Translations under genes and position numbers: made by a program | In this document: positions 9,501 through 22,569 of the stretch, piece by piece | Numbering within the stretch: position 1 is the first letter of the stretch | Layout of the letters: each line of letters begins with the position of its first letter | The notes under the pieces: model-generated | What the model saw: only the letters and a program-made list of their open reading frames with translations | Databases searched by the model: none | Told to the model about the DNA's origin: nothing | Assembly (NCBI RefSeq): GCF_000499845.2 | Contig: NC_023753.2 | Location: 16,616,193-16,680,192, forward strand | DNA length: 64,000 nt | Source: Phaseolus vulgaris | Lineage: Eukaryota > Streptophyta > Magnoliopsida > Fabales > Fabaceae | Direction: 5' to 3'

Positions 9501-12446
9501 AGTTCCTAATAGTTAGGCAGAGAGAATCCCCTCAGTTGTTCTAAATGATTTTAGGAGGGGTAAGAAATATAAATTTTATCTCCTCTCTCAGAGTGTTTTG
9601 TCTATTTTTCCATCATTGAGGAAAACATGTAAAAATATTGTATTATTTTTTTTCATTAAAATCTATCATGTAAAAACGGTACTATGTAGAAACAAAATAG
9701 GTAAAACTTGAGAAAGTTTTATTCAATATAGAACCCAAGGCTCACTTCATAAAGAGATTAGTGTGTTTGTATTTTTTTTTTTCACTAACCAAATATTATA
9801 TAAAAATTGAAAAGATTTTATGTGATAAATTATAATATAAAGATGTCAATTTGAACTTCACAAAACTATTCCTAATATAAATTACTCACAAAATAAAGTT
9901 ATTTTAGTAAATTATATCATTATCTAACTAAATTACACAAATATTATTTCCTTACACAGATTAACCTAAATTAATTTATTATAATCTCAATATTTTACAA
10001 ATTATAATAACACAACCAATATTGTAAAATATTTTTTTTAAAGATGTCTAATTAAAATTAATTTATTCCAAACATATGTGTTCTTCTTCATCAAACTTAC
10101 ACCATAGGATAATTGATGCAATCTAAAAGAATCTCTTCCTAGCAATTTCTACATTGAGAATCAAACTTCAATCTAATATCAATTGTTGAATTGATGTTTA
10201 TCATCAAGCTAAATGTTACGATGATTATGTTAGAGATACTTTTTCTACTTAAGTGCATAAATATAAGTATCATAATTCAATTATGACTTGACTTACTTAA
10301 CCTATGTCATGGTACAATTGATGCACAATGTAAAAATATAACAAAACTAAATTAAAATTAGTCACTCATGTTCTCACTTGGGAGTAATTCTACTAATTAG
10401 AAGTTGATACAAGTTGATACAAAATGTTTGAAGATATGTTTCCCAAGCACCCTTTTGACAAATTAGAATCTTTTTACCTACCAAAATAATGTAAATTGTA
10501 GGGACTTATTTTTTCATGATAATGTAAGAGTGTGATATAAATTTTAAAAGGATCTAGAAAAAAGTTGAAAACAAAAAGAGTTAGTTTACCTATATATCGT
10601 TTTTATTAACATACGAGTTTTGGTTTAATCCCCATACTTTTTTGTATTTTCTTTCTTTTTTCTTTTAATAATATTTTTTTCATGTGATGGCAGATGATTG
10701 TTGTTACTTGAAGTATCAACCTAGCTGAGATGTGAAATTGAATAGTGATGTCTAACATGAAAAATTTATAAAAAAAATATGAAAAATTTATTTCTTTTTC
10801 TTTTTCAAAATAGAAAAAAAAAACTTATTTTGTTTTTCATTCTCTCATCTTCATTTCTCCTTTTTCCTACTCTTTAAATTCAAAGCTCTAAAATTATTTT
10901 CTTCCTTCATTGCAAAATTTGACCAATAATCTAACTTACTGAGTTTTGTGTTAGGTAACTTTTTTTTTTCTTTTTTCTTCAATTTCTACTTCTTTATTGT
11001 TCTTACAAGAAAAGAACGTAGATCTTCCGAGGTAAGAGAATGTGGTTTTCCTAGCAAGACGGGTTGTGATCTCAAGATATGATTGTTGATGTCTTTGAAG
11101 ACAATGATGAGAGATCCACCTGTAGAAACACTTAAGTCAGTGGGAACAAAAGAAATTATGAGTATATAAGTGAGTATGAGAATTGAGTGAGTACTCTTTG
11201 TGGGATTGATCTATATTTAAAATGCATCCCTAAATATATCACCATAATGAGGGTGGCGCATATATGGATGCATTATTTGTGTCACCATTATTATGGGGCA
11301 CATATAGGGATGCATTTTATAGATATTTTTTTTTTATTTGTGCTAAGGTATTCAACAAATATTCTTCACTATGCAACTTTTCAAGTTGCATAGTTTCATT
11401 TAGTATTATTGTAGTTGTCGTTACTGTTATTTATTGCGTAACTTGAGGTGTTCTTTGACTCGGTCAGTTAGTCACCAAACCTGGCTCATCCAGTACCAAT
11501 CGATACAAATGCAATTTTTTTTAAATATTTCTTTAGTTTTACTCTTTTAACTTCTACACATAGTTCATGAAATAGAAAAATAATAGGAATAAAAATATTC
11601 TGGTCATATTTTTAACGTAGTACTTTCAAAAACTATGTTAATTTTTTACACATTTATATATATATTTTTTAAAAAACTTGTATTACTTAATAATTTTATA
11701 TTTATGCATTTTTGTTTTCCACATGTGTAATTAAAATATAAGATACAATAGATATAAATACTTTTTAATTTTTCTTTCTGAAATACAAACTAAAGTTCTG
11801 ATAAGGAGAGTCTTATTCTAAGTCAAATTTAATATTTGGAAGAAAGATTAAAAAGATTTTTTTACTGGAAAGGAAGGTTTTGTATGATTTTAATTATATT
11901 TTTTCAATAAATTATATTAATATTTAACTTTTAAGTATCGTATCATTTTTAATAGGTAAAATGCATATTATTTAATATATTTTACATATAATTATTTCCA
12001 AATAAGATTTAAGTAATATGAACAGGCTATATTGATGAAAGAGAATTAGATAATTTCATACACAATGTTTAATCGTTTATTAAAAAAAAACAATGTTTAA
12101 TCGTAGGTGTTAATATATGGTGCAAATTATAACTAAATTTAAATAAAAATATATATACGTTTTAATTTCAATCAAATTAAAAAATGGAATATTGAAAAAA
12201 CTTGAAATATATTTTTAAATAAGAAAGGTAAAGTATAGAAGATAAAAATTTAATAAGAGTGATTAAAATTATAATATTTTATACATGTATATATAATTTA
12301 TTACAGTTTATAATTAATAGATTTACGGAAAAAAGTTAAACGGACATTTTATGTTGTTCAAAAAATAAAACAAGTTAAAAAATAAATAAAGTATAAGATG
12401 AAATATAAACTCTACTTATTCAAGTTCATGTCATTTTTTACAGATT
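9501..12446. other. AT-rich intergenic DNA, no gene seen
   Basis: No frame with recognisable protein features. 11216-11319 forms an imperfect inverted repeat around AAAATGCATCCCTA / TAGGGATGCATTTT. The remainder shows only poly-A/T runs. Confidence 0.6.
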
Positions 12447-13584
12447 TATTTTTTTTACTGAATAAATTAAATTTACAGGATACTTGAAAGGTATCTCAAC
12501 CCGTATACAAAAAGCTAGAAGCCTAAAGCTTGGTACCCTCTCTGTTTTCAAATGCAACTAACAATTGCCGCCCACAATCTTAGCCACACCTGGTTTTGTT
12601 TATTAGAGAGATAGATTAAGTGGAAATTCTCCATATGATTCTTAATACCCCTGTTTTGGGCCCCCAAAATACCGATCCAACGGTAGCACCTTGACCAAAC
12701 TCGTTGTGCAAAAACATAGTCAAGGAAGAGGTGTTGATAGGATTCTTCTAACATATTGCATAATGCACATAAAGGCGAATTCACCAACACACCCCTTTTT
12801 ATAAGATTAACTCTAGTTGGAATTTTATCCAAAAGTACTCTCCAAGCAGTGACAAACACTTTTGGCATGGTTTTTTGCTTGCCATAAACTACAAAACACA
12901 CCTTCCCTTATGCCAACTTGTTGATGGTTGGCCAAAATATAGTAGGTTGATTTAACCGAAAAATACCTTTCGGGTCCCCCTCCAAAGGAGATGGTCCTGG
13001 GCTTCCTTACACATACTCCCCGTACTAAGTATAGATAGCAAATATGTCTCCAAATTACACTATCATTCGTACTTGTCCCTTCTCCAATTCAACCCCCACC
13101 GCCATCTATCCTCTTCCCATCTTCCTACCTCCCCCACTAACTTACCTTGATCGCAAGACAAAGAGTAGAGTCTGGGATGCAGTGTTTTCATACTAATGGA
13201 TTGTATCCACACATCCTCCCAAAATCTCACTGTGGCCCCGTTGCCTACTTTCCAAGCAGTAGCCTTTTGGAACCATCCTTCTTCAACCTCGTCACCACAT
13301 ATCTTGGCTAGATCCCTCCACCACCAAGATTGGTAATTTAACCTAGCCTGTCTTATATATGGTTTTGTACCGTATTTGGATACAAAAATTTCTTTCCATT
13401 TTCCTCCCTCACCAGACATAAGCCGTCATTTCCATTTTGCCAAAAGAGTTAAATTAAAATTCATAGTCTCCTTCACTCCCAAACCTTCTTCCTCTAGGGG
13501 CTTACAAACATTGTCCCAACTAACCCAAGAGATCAATTTGTTTTGTCTTCCCCAATCCCAAAGAAATTTTCTTTGAATGCTGCT

Positions 13585-14777
13585 TGATCCTGCTGGTTGA
13601 CCTAGCGCAAGAGCGTTGCCTCGTCACGATCCTCCTCACCAGCTTGACACCACGTGCCCTTCAAGTCCACACCACAGATAGTCTCTCTGAGAACCTGAAA
13701 GCACAAGATGGCGCCTCTACGGCCGGTGGCGCTCCGACGCTCAAGTCAGTAACAAGAACACCCAAAAACTGAGAGAAAATATACTCTGTAGAACCGTACT
13801 AAGGTGCACACAACCCTATCAATGAGTCGTAATGAAAAACGTACCTCTGCAAATTCTGTTAAGTTTACCTTTATAGCTAGGTTTTTTCTCGCTCCAGGCC
13901 GTTATGCTTTTGGACGCGTGACTCGCATCCAACCCTGCACGTGTCGCCATCTGGGCTGGGGTAGCAGGTAGCATCCAGCCCTACACATGTCATCATCTGA
14001 GCTAGGGTAATTCGAGCGCCATTTCCATATTGCATCTAACCCTACACGTGTTGTCATCTGGGTTGGGGTAGCAGGTAGCATCCAACCCTACACGTGTCGT
14101 CATCTGGGTTGGGATAACTCGTGCGTTATACCTGTGTAGTAACCAGCCGCGCGGCTAAGTCCTCTACTCAAGGAGTAACCTAGCATGCAATACGTTCTGG
14201 AACACCACCCGACAAGGCAAGTATCGGATGCAGCGAAGTGCACCATCTCTGTGATATCGCTTGTCGCAAGTGGCACCTTCCTCGTTGCTACACCATGCAT
14301 GTTCCAGCTGAGGAAACCTTGCCACCAACGGATGTCCACTCTGGGAATCATTTCGCTGATGGGCAAGTTGTTCCCTTCAACCCACACGACCTTCACGCCT
14401 CATGCCGGCGCAACAATCATCTTACTGAACCTACACGCTTGAACTGACTCTTCTGAGCTTCCAGCAGCTTTAACTAAGCTTACCGGGAGATTCGGCGATG
14501 TTCTCCTTGTGGTGATGTCAGACCACCTGATCTTCCATTATTCAACACGTCGATGACACAGAAATCCAGCGACAACCGACTATTTGCACCGCAGAACGCC
14601 ACTTCCTCGAACGGCGATCATGTGCACCGCAGAACGCCACTTCCCCAAACGGCGACCATGTACACTTCTGAACCATCCCTCTTTCTCTTGTCCACGTGTC
14701 CTGCTGAGCACGCCCCACACCGTCACTTGCTGGACACGTCATCACACGTCATCACACCCGATGACCTGGTCGGTACA
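13585..14777 (-). repeat. Solo LTR inserted in the LINE (1193 bp)
   Basis: Starts TGATCCTGCTGGTTGACC and ends GACCTGGTCGGTACA; flanked by the 5-bp duplication CTGCT (13580-13584, 14778-14782). Removing it restores the LINE reading frame NKISS-IQRKF, which confirms both edges. A TATA-like AGCTATAAAGG reads on the minus strand near 13870-13880. It is GC-richer than its surroundings and contains repeated ACACGTGTCGTCATCTGGG segments. Ends match the Ty3 Tat LTR family at 34222 (TGATCCTGC...GGTACA). Confidence 0.93.
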
Positions 14778-16689
14778 CTGCTGATTTTGTTACACACTGC
14801 TACCGGGGCTTTGAATATAGAAAGGTAAAACAATGGTATGGCAGTGAACACCGATTTTAGTAGACAAATCCGACCTGCCATGGATAGGAATCTCCCTTTC
14901 CATGAACTAAGTCTAGCTTCAATTTTCCTTACTACCGGTTCCCAAAACTGTTTCTTCCTTGGATTTCCTCCCACTTCTACCCCCAGATATTGGAAGGGGA
15001 TCCTCATGGTATTACAATTTAAAGTCTTCGCGTATGTATTCATGACAAAACTATCCACACCGATTCCTGCCAACTTAGATTTGTGGAAGTTGACTTTTAA
15101 ACCTGAAACCATTTCATAGCACCAAAGGATGACCTTGATTGCAAAAATATTATCAAAAGAATCTTCACACATGAAAAGTGTGTCATCTGCAAACTGTAGT
15201 AGGTAGCACTCAATGTTGTTCCTTCCCACCTTTACTCCCTTGAGCATATCCTTTCTCAAAGCTTGTCTCACCATCCCTACTAAACCTTCAGCCACCACTA
15301 AGAACAAGAAAGGAGCCAATGGATCCTGTCTCAACCCCCTAGAAGGTTTGAATTCCTCGAAGGGGCTTCCGTTGACCAACACCGATACAGATGACGAAGC
15401 TAGAAACCCTTTAACCCACAATATCCATTTGTCATGAAAACCCAACCTCCGCAGCATATCAAGCAAAAAACTCCACCTTGCAGAATCATACGCCTTTTCA
15501 AAGTCCACTTTGAAACATACCCCACTCTTCGTCTTCCTCCTAGTTTCCTCGAGAACTTCGTTTGCCATAACAACGTTGTCCTTAAGTCCTTTGTCGCTTA
15601 GGAAAGCTGACTAGAAATCGTCAATGATCAAAGGCATGATTTTCTTCATACAACATGACAGGATTTTGGTAATGATCTTATAGATAACTCCAACAAGTGA
15701 TATGGGTCTGCACTGATCAAGCAAAGAAGGGTCCATTTACCTTGGGAACAAGAGCAATGAAGGACGCATTACAACCTTTTGGGAATGACCCTGTAACATG
15801 AAAAAAATTCATAGTTGCCATTACGTTTGATTTAATCACATCCCAACAGCTCTGAATGAAATTAAAGTTGAACCCGTCCGGGCCTGGGCTCTTTGACCCT
15901 CCACATTGCCACACAACGTCTTTCACTTCTTCCTCAGAGAAGCTAACGATCATATTCCTACTCACCTCCAAGGTAAGGGATTTCAACTCCATTGATCCCA
16001 GATTTACACCCACGTCCTGTGTAGCCATGAACCTCTTTTCAACAGCAATTTTGCTTCCCTACGTACTATTTGCGGATCCTCACACCTTTGGGAATCCACC
16101 TCTACACCTTTGACCTCATTCTTAAGTCTTCTTCATCTAATTCCACTGTGGAAGAATTTAGAGTTCATGTCTCCGTGCTTGATCCAATTCACTCTTGCTT
16201 TTTGTCAGTAGATTGAATCTAACTTTTTGTCAACCATCCCCAATTGACTGAGCAGTTCCATCCTTCTCATCCTCTCGTTTTCCTCTAAACCTTCATCGTC
16301 ATCCTTTCCATCCAGCTCCTCAATTTCGGATAGAATACGTCTTTTATTAGATTCCACACAGCCAAAAACATTTCTGTTCCACTCTTTAAGATCAGCCTTC
16401 AAGAATTTCAGCTTATCTTTGAGAATGGACATGCTATTACCTTGCACCTCATACGAATCCCAATTGTCCTTTACCATAGCCTTAAAGCCCGGTTCCTTAA
16501 GCCACACATCAAAGGATCTGAATGGTTTAGGACCCCAATCTTTAACACACAATTTCAATACTAGAGCACAATGACGTTTTGCTTTAAGATGATACCCCAC
16601 AATTGCGATAAAACCAGTTCCTACTATGTGGTTGCCATAAGAAAAGGCTTCTTTATGCCACATTGTTACTACGCTCCCTGCCCCATTAA

Positions 16690-18085
16690 TCCCTTCATTA
16701 AGAACCCAACTGAAAACAGTCGTTTTGCTATCAAATTAATACGATTCAAGCGTAGACTTGTCCAATGTTTGAAAGATGATAATATAAAAGTGGTCAGATC
16801 ACCCAAGTCGTCTCCCAAAGAATCCAATAGTGAGTCCAGTGAACAAAATTCAAAACTTATCTGTAAGCAATAAGGATTAGCAACAACAATAATAATAAAA
16901 GGGAATTGTGATTGTTAAGCAAGAAAATATAGATGATGATTTAAAACAGTAAAGAATGCAAGTTGACTCCCAAGTTATTCCACCATTGAATTCCTCACAG
17001 GTTCTCTAAAGATTATTCCTTTCTTAATCCTCAAACAAAGCTAAAACAAATTGAACATGCACCAATCTAATTCAACTGAAACTCACCAATAAAGAATGCG
17101 TCTACTAATTTAATCAATACCCACTTTGTTCCATGCTTATACTCCATGGGAATGCTTATTTCCTCTCTCTTGAATCAAGCGCCCAAGAAATTAATTAGAA
17201 CAACGCGAACTAACTAAGAAACCAAAGTTTAAGGTAAGGAAGACTCTCAATCATGCGTTCAAGTACAACCTCTCACAAAAACCAGTTTTCCAGGAGATTA
17301 GACTATTAAAACAATTGCTATAGAGAATTTAAAAAAATGAAACTTTTATTAACCAAAACCTCATAACTCAATGGGGAATTACAAGGTAATCAACCAAAAT
17401 GGTTTAGCCTTTCATGCGGAAGCAAAACAAAAGTATTATTAAGAAGAAAAGAAAACTAGGTCTAGAATGTGTTTGCTCCTCTAAAATGCGATCCAAAAAG
17501 CCCTTTCTTCCTTCCCTTGAAGTCTCTTTTATAATCTTTTTTTCCTTGCACCAAATCAGATTAAAATCTGCCTTATGATATTGTTTTACAATTATCAAAT
17601 GTTTTCTTTCCTGTTTCAAATTATTAAACATATATCTTCATTCCCAAATAGTCTCATATTTTATTCTTGTTTTTCTCCCAAAAATATTATTTCCAATTTT
17701 CTTCAAATTTATGCATTGATTGTAATTGATTCCAACATTGATGTGAGAGATATTGCAGAATATTTTCTCGAATAATATCTTCAAAGTATATTTTCTCTAT
17801 TTTTGAAGGATTTTGCGGAGGAATTTTAATTGTAGAAGTTGTAGAGAATATCCTGGCAGAAATTTGCATTCAATTCCTTTTCTCAAATATTTGCATATTT
17901 AATTCTCTAATTCTTTATATCAGATATTCTTTCCTGTTTTGATCCAAAAGAAGTAACTTAGGTTAAATATACAAAATTAACAGAAATAATAATAAAGGAC
18001 CAAATAAACTCAATTATATGAATCTGAATTAAAACAATGAATTTATTTATTATTATAGTCCAATAATCTATGATTAACGAGTAAC
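16690..18085. mobile_element. AT-rich insertion of unknown family inside the LINE endonuclease
   Basis: The LINE endonuclease frame stops at RCYSL (about 18085) and resumes at GAGSVVTMWHK (about 16690); the intervening 1.4 kb has no LINE homology that I can see. No TG...CA ends, TIRs or coding capacity were found. A motif CCCAAGTCGTCTCCCAAAG (about 16803) is of a sort often seen near retrotransposon ends. Boundaries are approximate. Confidence 0.45.
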
Positions 18086-18334
18086 ATCTAACGTCTATAA
18101 ATGATGAAGTTTTCGTTTCCTGCAAACAAAGAAATTCAGCACCCTCCTTTGACACAATATAGTTCAGATACCGTGCTTTCACCCCCTCCCAAACCTCTAA
18201 TGTTGAGGTTGACAATTATCATGGTAACTCCTTTAATCTTCCCACCCGAGACCCCTTTTTGACATCATTGTCCCTTACCTCCATACAGTCCAATTCTCCA
18301 ACCACGTTCCCCTCTTCCCCTAAACATTGCACAC

Positions 18335-20458
18335 CTAGGTTTTGACCCAAATCCCATATTCAACAACCTTTTCTTCATTCTTAAGCTGATTATTACACAG
18401 GTTAATGTTGGTAGACGATTCTGCGAAGGAGCAATGACTTAACATGGAAGAAGAGTTTACCCCTTGGTGAAGGGATCCAACACCCCCATTTGATCTCCAT
18501 TTCGGTTGAGCGATTGGCAAAACGTGATCCCGCAGCCTACGAATTTCCGATGAGGTTTTACTGGCCATTTCCATCCGAACTGATACCTTCGGCGCATCGA
18601 TTGACCCTTCTGCATTCACCTCCTTACTCCGCCTAGATTTTTCATTGGATTGTGGGTCTGAACTACCCGACAATGAGCCCTCTTCCTTGCTACATTGATG
18701 AATTGCACAACATGGGTACACACCGGAGTCGGACTCTAGCGGCTTCCTCGCTCTTAGGTGCTCACTATAACCAACCTCCCTCGATCGTATGTTGGTTAAT
18801 GGGGAGGACGACATGGCTACGAACTGTTCTGTTGCACAACGTTGTTCAACTGCTTTCCCATTACTTCCCGTGATTGGGCCCCCCGCACTTGCTTCTTTAC
18901 TAAACGCACCTCTCTTTTCTACTTGGGTTGCACCTTGCTTAGGCCCAATAGAAATGGAATTACACACCTGAACCCCTTCCATTAGGTTAAACAGTGATTG
19001 TTGGATCACCTTACATGCATCTTTGACTTGGTTTGCAACAAATAAAGTTTCCCCTCCTTCAGACACACCTTGCACATGTTTTACCTCATTTGTGAAAGAA
19101 AAATCACCTTTAATCTGACACCCCTTATCACTTTGAGCCCTTTCCTCCAAAAGCTCCCATTTTGTCTCAACCAAGGGTTGGATCTGCTCTTCCACCTCGG
19201 GTACCGCGTTTCGCCGCAAACCACCGTGATTGTAGTCATCTCCTTCCTCGATTGACCTCCCAGAGAAGAAGGTTTCCTCCACTACAGTTTCTGATGATGA
19301 AATACTATCAGACGAAGCAAAGTGATCTTGAATGCATGTACATTCTCCTCTCTCTTGGTTGAATACCTCCTCTACAATGGTTACGTTATAAACTTTTCCA
19401 TTTATCCTAAGACTCTTCATCATTTCCGCTTTACAAGATTTAAGCAACCGCACTTGCAGACGAGCATACTCCAGATTTTCCCACGACAGGGTTGATTCAT
19501 CAACTTCTACCAAGGATGCTACTTCTCTAACCACTTTCGAAAAACAATCTTTATTCCATAATGGTAGTGGTAGTCCATGACACCTAACCCAGACAGTTTT
19601 ATAGCCTGCAACATATGATTCGGTCCAAGGTTCAATAGTTTCTAACAGAGAACCAAACCATTCATTATTGAGCTTAATGATTTCTTCCAATCGTTCTCCA
19701 TAGTTTGGTGTTAAGAGGACTAGGTTATCTCCCATATATCTCAGTTTGACCCTGCTCATACCCCCTTTAACAAACTCTTCCCTCAAGGTTTTAAAGGAGA
19801 CTTCCGGGGACATCCTTCCAACTGCATTGATTACCAGCCAAGACGGGGTGTTTGACGTTGTTTCGATGATAGGGCCTTTCCATAGATCCTGGGATGATTT
19901 ATGAACCGCTTCAGCATAAGAGAGTTTAGGTTGCAGGTTATTGCCCCTTCGGTTAGATCTACTAGAGTTTTCACGCCATACCACCTTGTCCTTCAGTTTC
20001 ATCTTACCCCGCAGGCTGCTAGCACGACTATATTAATTTCAAACAGATTTTGTCTTCTCATACTTCTTTTCATCCTCTGCTCTCCTATATTTTGGGAGGT
20101 TGACATGTAGTTTGAGACTACCAATATAAATCTGGTCTAACTACTTCTCCAGTCTAACTTCATTTGAAATAGGAAAAACTCTGACAAATCCAAACCTCCT
20201 TCCCCACCTATTCAGACGCCTGGAAATGAAAACTTCTTTCACTCTGGCCCATGTTTGGAATATCCTAAACATATCGTACTCTCCATGAATGTCTGGAAAA
20301 TTTGAAAGGAAAAACGTAGAGGAGTGTTCTACCCATGAATTCTTTGTCGGTGTAGCTACCTTATTATTTGCCTCTCTGCTCCGAAGTTCTTCTTCCCTCT
20401 TCCATCTCCATCGTCCCTCCTTAACCCTATCTTTCTCTTGCCATTTCAGTAACGCCAT
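18335..20458 (-). pseudogene. LINE ORF1, RRM-type nucleic-acid-binding protein (three stops)
   Basis: One continuous frame from MALLKWQEKD (20458) to 18335, interrupted by stops at about 20141 and twice near 20045. Residues about 45-130 look like an RNA-recognition motif (FFLSNFPDIH, then RRFGFVRV) typical of plant L1 ORF1. The part from 20002 contains the conserved WVRCHGLPLPLW motif of DUF4283-type LINE/retroelement proteins. The C-terminal third is Ser-rich and variable. Family role: binds the LINE RNA to form the ribonucleoprotein. The stops mean it is not made full length. Confidence 0.8.
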
Positions 20459-20470
20459 CGTCGAATGAAA

Positions 20471-21097
20471 ATTATTTATATTTTAAATATACATATGAGT
20501 CCTTCAATTTTGACAGAATATTTATTTGATTGAGATGTGAATAAATATCTAACTTCTTTTTAAATTTGGTATATAACTTATTAATATAGATAGATAAAAG
20601 TATAATTTGTCAAAAAAATAATAAAATTCAAAATTCTATACACTTCAAGTAAAAAAATGGGATGTGTATATCTTTTTATATCAGTATTGTATAATGAAAC
20701 TAAAATTTATCTTATATTTGTAAATCTTAATTATATGTAAATGTTTAAAGGTGTTTAAAAATGAGGAGTGTTTAAAAAGAGTGTTGATGTGTCAAATTTT
20801 ATAGACGACGTTTAATGCATGCTTGGATATTTCTCTTTTTGTTTCCTAGGTTTCGTATGAATGAGTTCTTTCTTTCACTTTCTGCATGAACAAACAAGCA
20901 ATTAACCATTTTTTCTTTTTCTTCTTTTTCATCTATTTCAAGGACAAAATGTTTATATTAGTCTATAACAATCTTTTAAAGTTTGATGAAGTAAAAACTT
21001 TGTACATGCAACTCAACTTGTGATCTATAAGCCAATTTATAGTTGAAGTTACTCTATTTATTATTGATTTAGTTTAAGTGTATTTATATTTGCTTAC
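20471..21097. other. AT-rich spacer, nothing recognised
   Basis: No gene, RNA gene or repeat family recognised. The last five bases (21093-21097, CTTAC) are the target duplication of the neighbouring solo LTR. Confidence 0.5.
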
Positions 21098-21776
21098 TGT
21101 ACCGACCAGTCCTCGGGCATCGTTGACCACTGGTGATATTGTGGCCACGTAAGCGGGGTCCTACGAGCAACGTAGGCCAATATCTCGCGAAGCACGTGCA
21201 ACAAGGAACCAAAGATGGTCAGCCATCGGTCACCAGGATGTACTGACGTGCCGCTAGACAGTGTGGAGAGGTCAGACATCGAGATCCGAACAGCAGAGCT
21301 GGGCTACGAGAGGTGGATCCCAAACCCCACACCAATTATCAGTAAGGGAAGAGCCTAGGTCACGAGAGTCCATGCGTGTGGAGTGGATGATGCGTTCAGG
21401 CGTAACACGAGTATAAAGTCACTGGAAAGGATACGACCTTCAAGGTCCATGTTCCAGGGACGAGCTACATGCATGGCACGTGACAGCTAGGGCGCTCCTA
21501 AGGCGGGTGACCCCAGAGATCAGGTGCACGAAGAGGCATCCAGGTGGTCACCCCATCAGAGGTTGCACTCCAGTTAGGGAATCCACGCGCTAGGTTATCC
21601 TAAGAGTAGGTAACGACAGTGCTGGGCCCACCCCCTCAGAAAGCCCATTTTGGGTAAATAGGAAACCCTAGTTTCAGTTTATATAAAGGAAAGCAACAAA
21701 CTTAGCAAGGTACACTATTTTTATGCGTGAGAGTGACGTAGACGCACAAAGGCATATTTAGTCAACTGCCAGAACA
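21098..21776 (+). repeat. Solo LTR (679 bp)
   Basis: Begins TGTACCGACCAGTCC and ends AGTCAACTGCCAGAACA; flanked by CTTAC on both sides (21093-21097, 21777-21781). A TATA box TTTATATAAAGG lies at about 21676-21687, so it reads on the plus strand. Its ends are the reverse complement of those of the LTR at 7595-8693, meaning the same broad family in opposite orientation. Confidence 0.9.
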
Positions 21777-21781
21777 CTTAC

Positions 21782-22569
21782 TGCATTCAATTTTTCTCAC
21801 TTAGTTTATTTTGAACTAGACATGAATGAGTAAAGAATCTTCAATCCCTTTCATGTCAAACCTTTTCTTTACAATTAAATAGATTGATAGAGTGGAAAGT
21901 TGGTTCACCTCTTCTTATAGATAAATCAAATACTCCAACAAATTAGGAGTTTAGCTACTTTGTGAAAAAAATTATAAACTTAACTTATATTATAAAAATA
22001 TTGTTGTTATTATTTGTCTATAATATTAAATATTATTAAATATTTTTTTTTAAATTGTAAGAATATATTTATTAAAAGTAATTATAAAATAAATAATTTT
22101 TTTAATTTTATTGTAGATAATTTTTATTGTGAGTAGTTATTTAAATTTAAAAAAAAGATTATTTAAAGAATAAAATTATATAAACAAAAGATATGTATAT
22201 GTTGTTATATTGTTATAGAATATGTTTTATTATTCTTTTGTTTATATCAGAACGTAATTTCCGATGGACCTCTATTATATTCTCATTCATCTTTCATTGA
22301 ATTTGGAACTCATCTTTTATTGTATTCACACCTTATAATTTATTTACACACATTTAAATAATAATATAAGTTGATGATATTTCTTTTATGTTCCTTGACT
22401 TTTTCTTCAAATAATAGATATTCGAGTACCATATACAGAACACAAATCACCATTACATATTAGTTTGACTTTTTAGACAGTATAAACTAGCCAGTCTAGT
22501 TTATAAAATTGATGTCACTATCAGTCCTGCATCTTTCTAAGTTGTTTCATACCTAGTCCTACTAATCCA
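21782..22569. other. AT-rich spacer, nothing recognised
   Basis: Mostly A/T runs; no coding or structured feature seen. Confidence 0.5.

Larger units (their letters stand above)
12540..18222 (-). pseudogene. LINE ORF2: endonuclease / reverse transcriptase (broken)
   Basis: Blocks in reading order. 18222-18095 gives the endonuclease start (VNLNIRGLGGG, then EFLCLQETKT after a one-base frameshift). After the AT-rich insert, about 16680-16205 gives more endonuclease and linker (TMWHKEAFSYGNHIVG). 16028-15717 begins the reverse transcriptase (SKSPGPDGFNFNF; FIALVPKV). 15715-14778 carries FKVDFEKAYDS, the catalytic LQFADDTLF and FQYLGVEVGG. The frame ends at the solo LTR after KISS and resumes at 13579 with IQRKFLWDWG, then a Trp/Gly-rich segment and a C-terminal region with Cys/His pattern (CALCNMLEES, YQHLF). 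Stops near 15610 and 16204 plus at least two frameshifts inactivate it. Family knowledge: the protein nicks target DNA and primes reverse transcription from the nick. Confidence 0.85.
12447..20470 (-). mobile_element. L1-type LINE, minus strand, disrupted
   Basis: Order on the minus strand: ORF1 with an RRM-like domain (20458-18335), ORF2 with endonuclease, reverse transcriptase and C-terminal zf-RVT-like region (18222 to about 12500), then an A-rich tail (12447-12457 as T on the plus strand). No LTRs. Two insertions split it: a solo LTR (13585-14777) and an AT-rich block (about 16690-18085). Several stops and frameshifts make it inactive. I could not fix the LINE's own target-site duplication. 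Confidence 0.9.
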
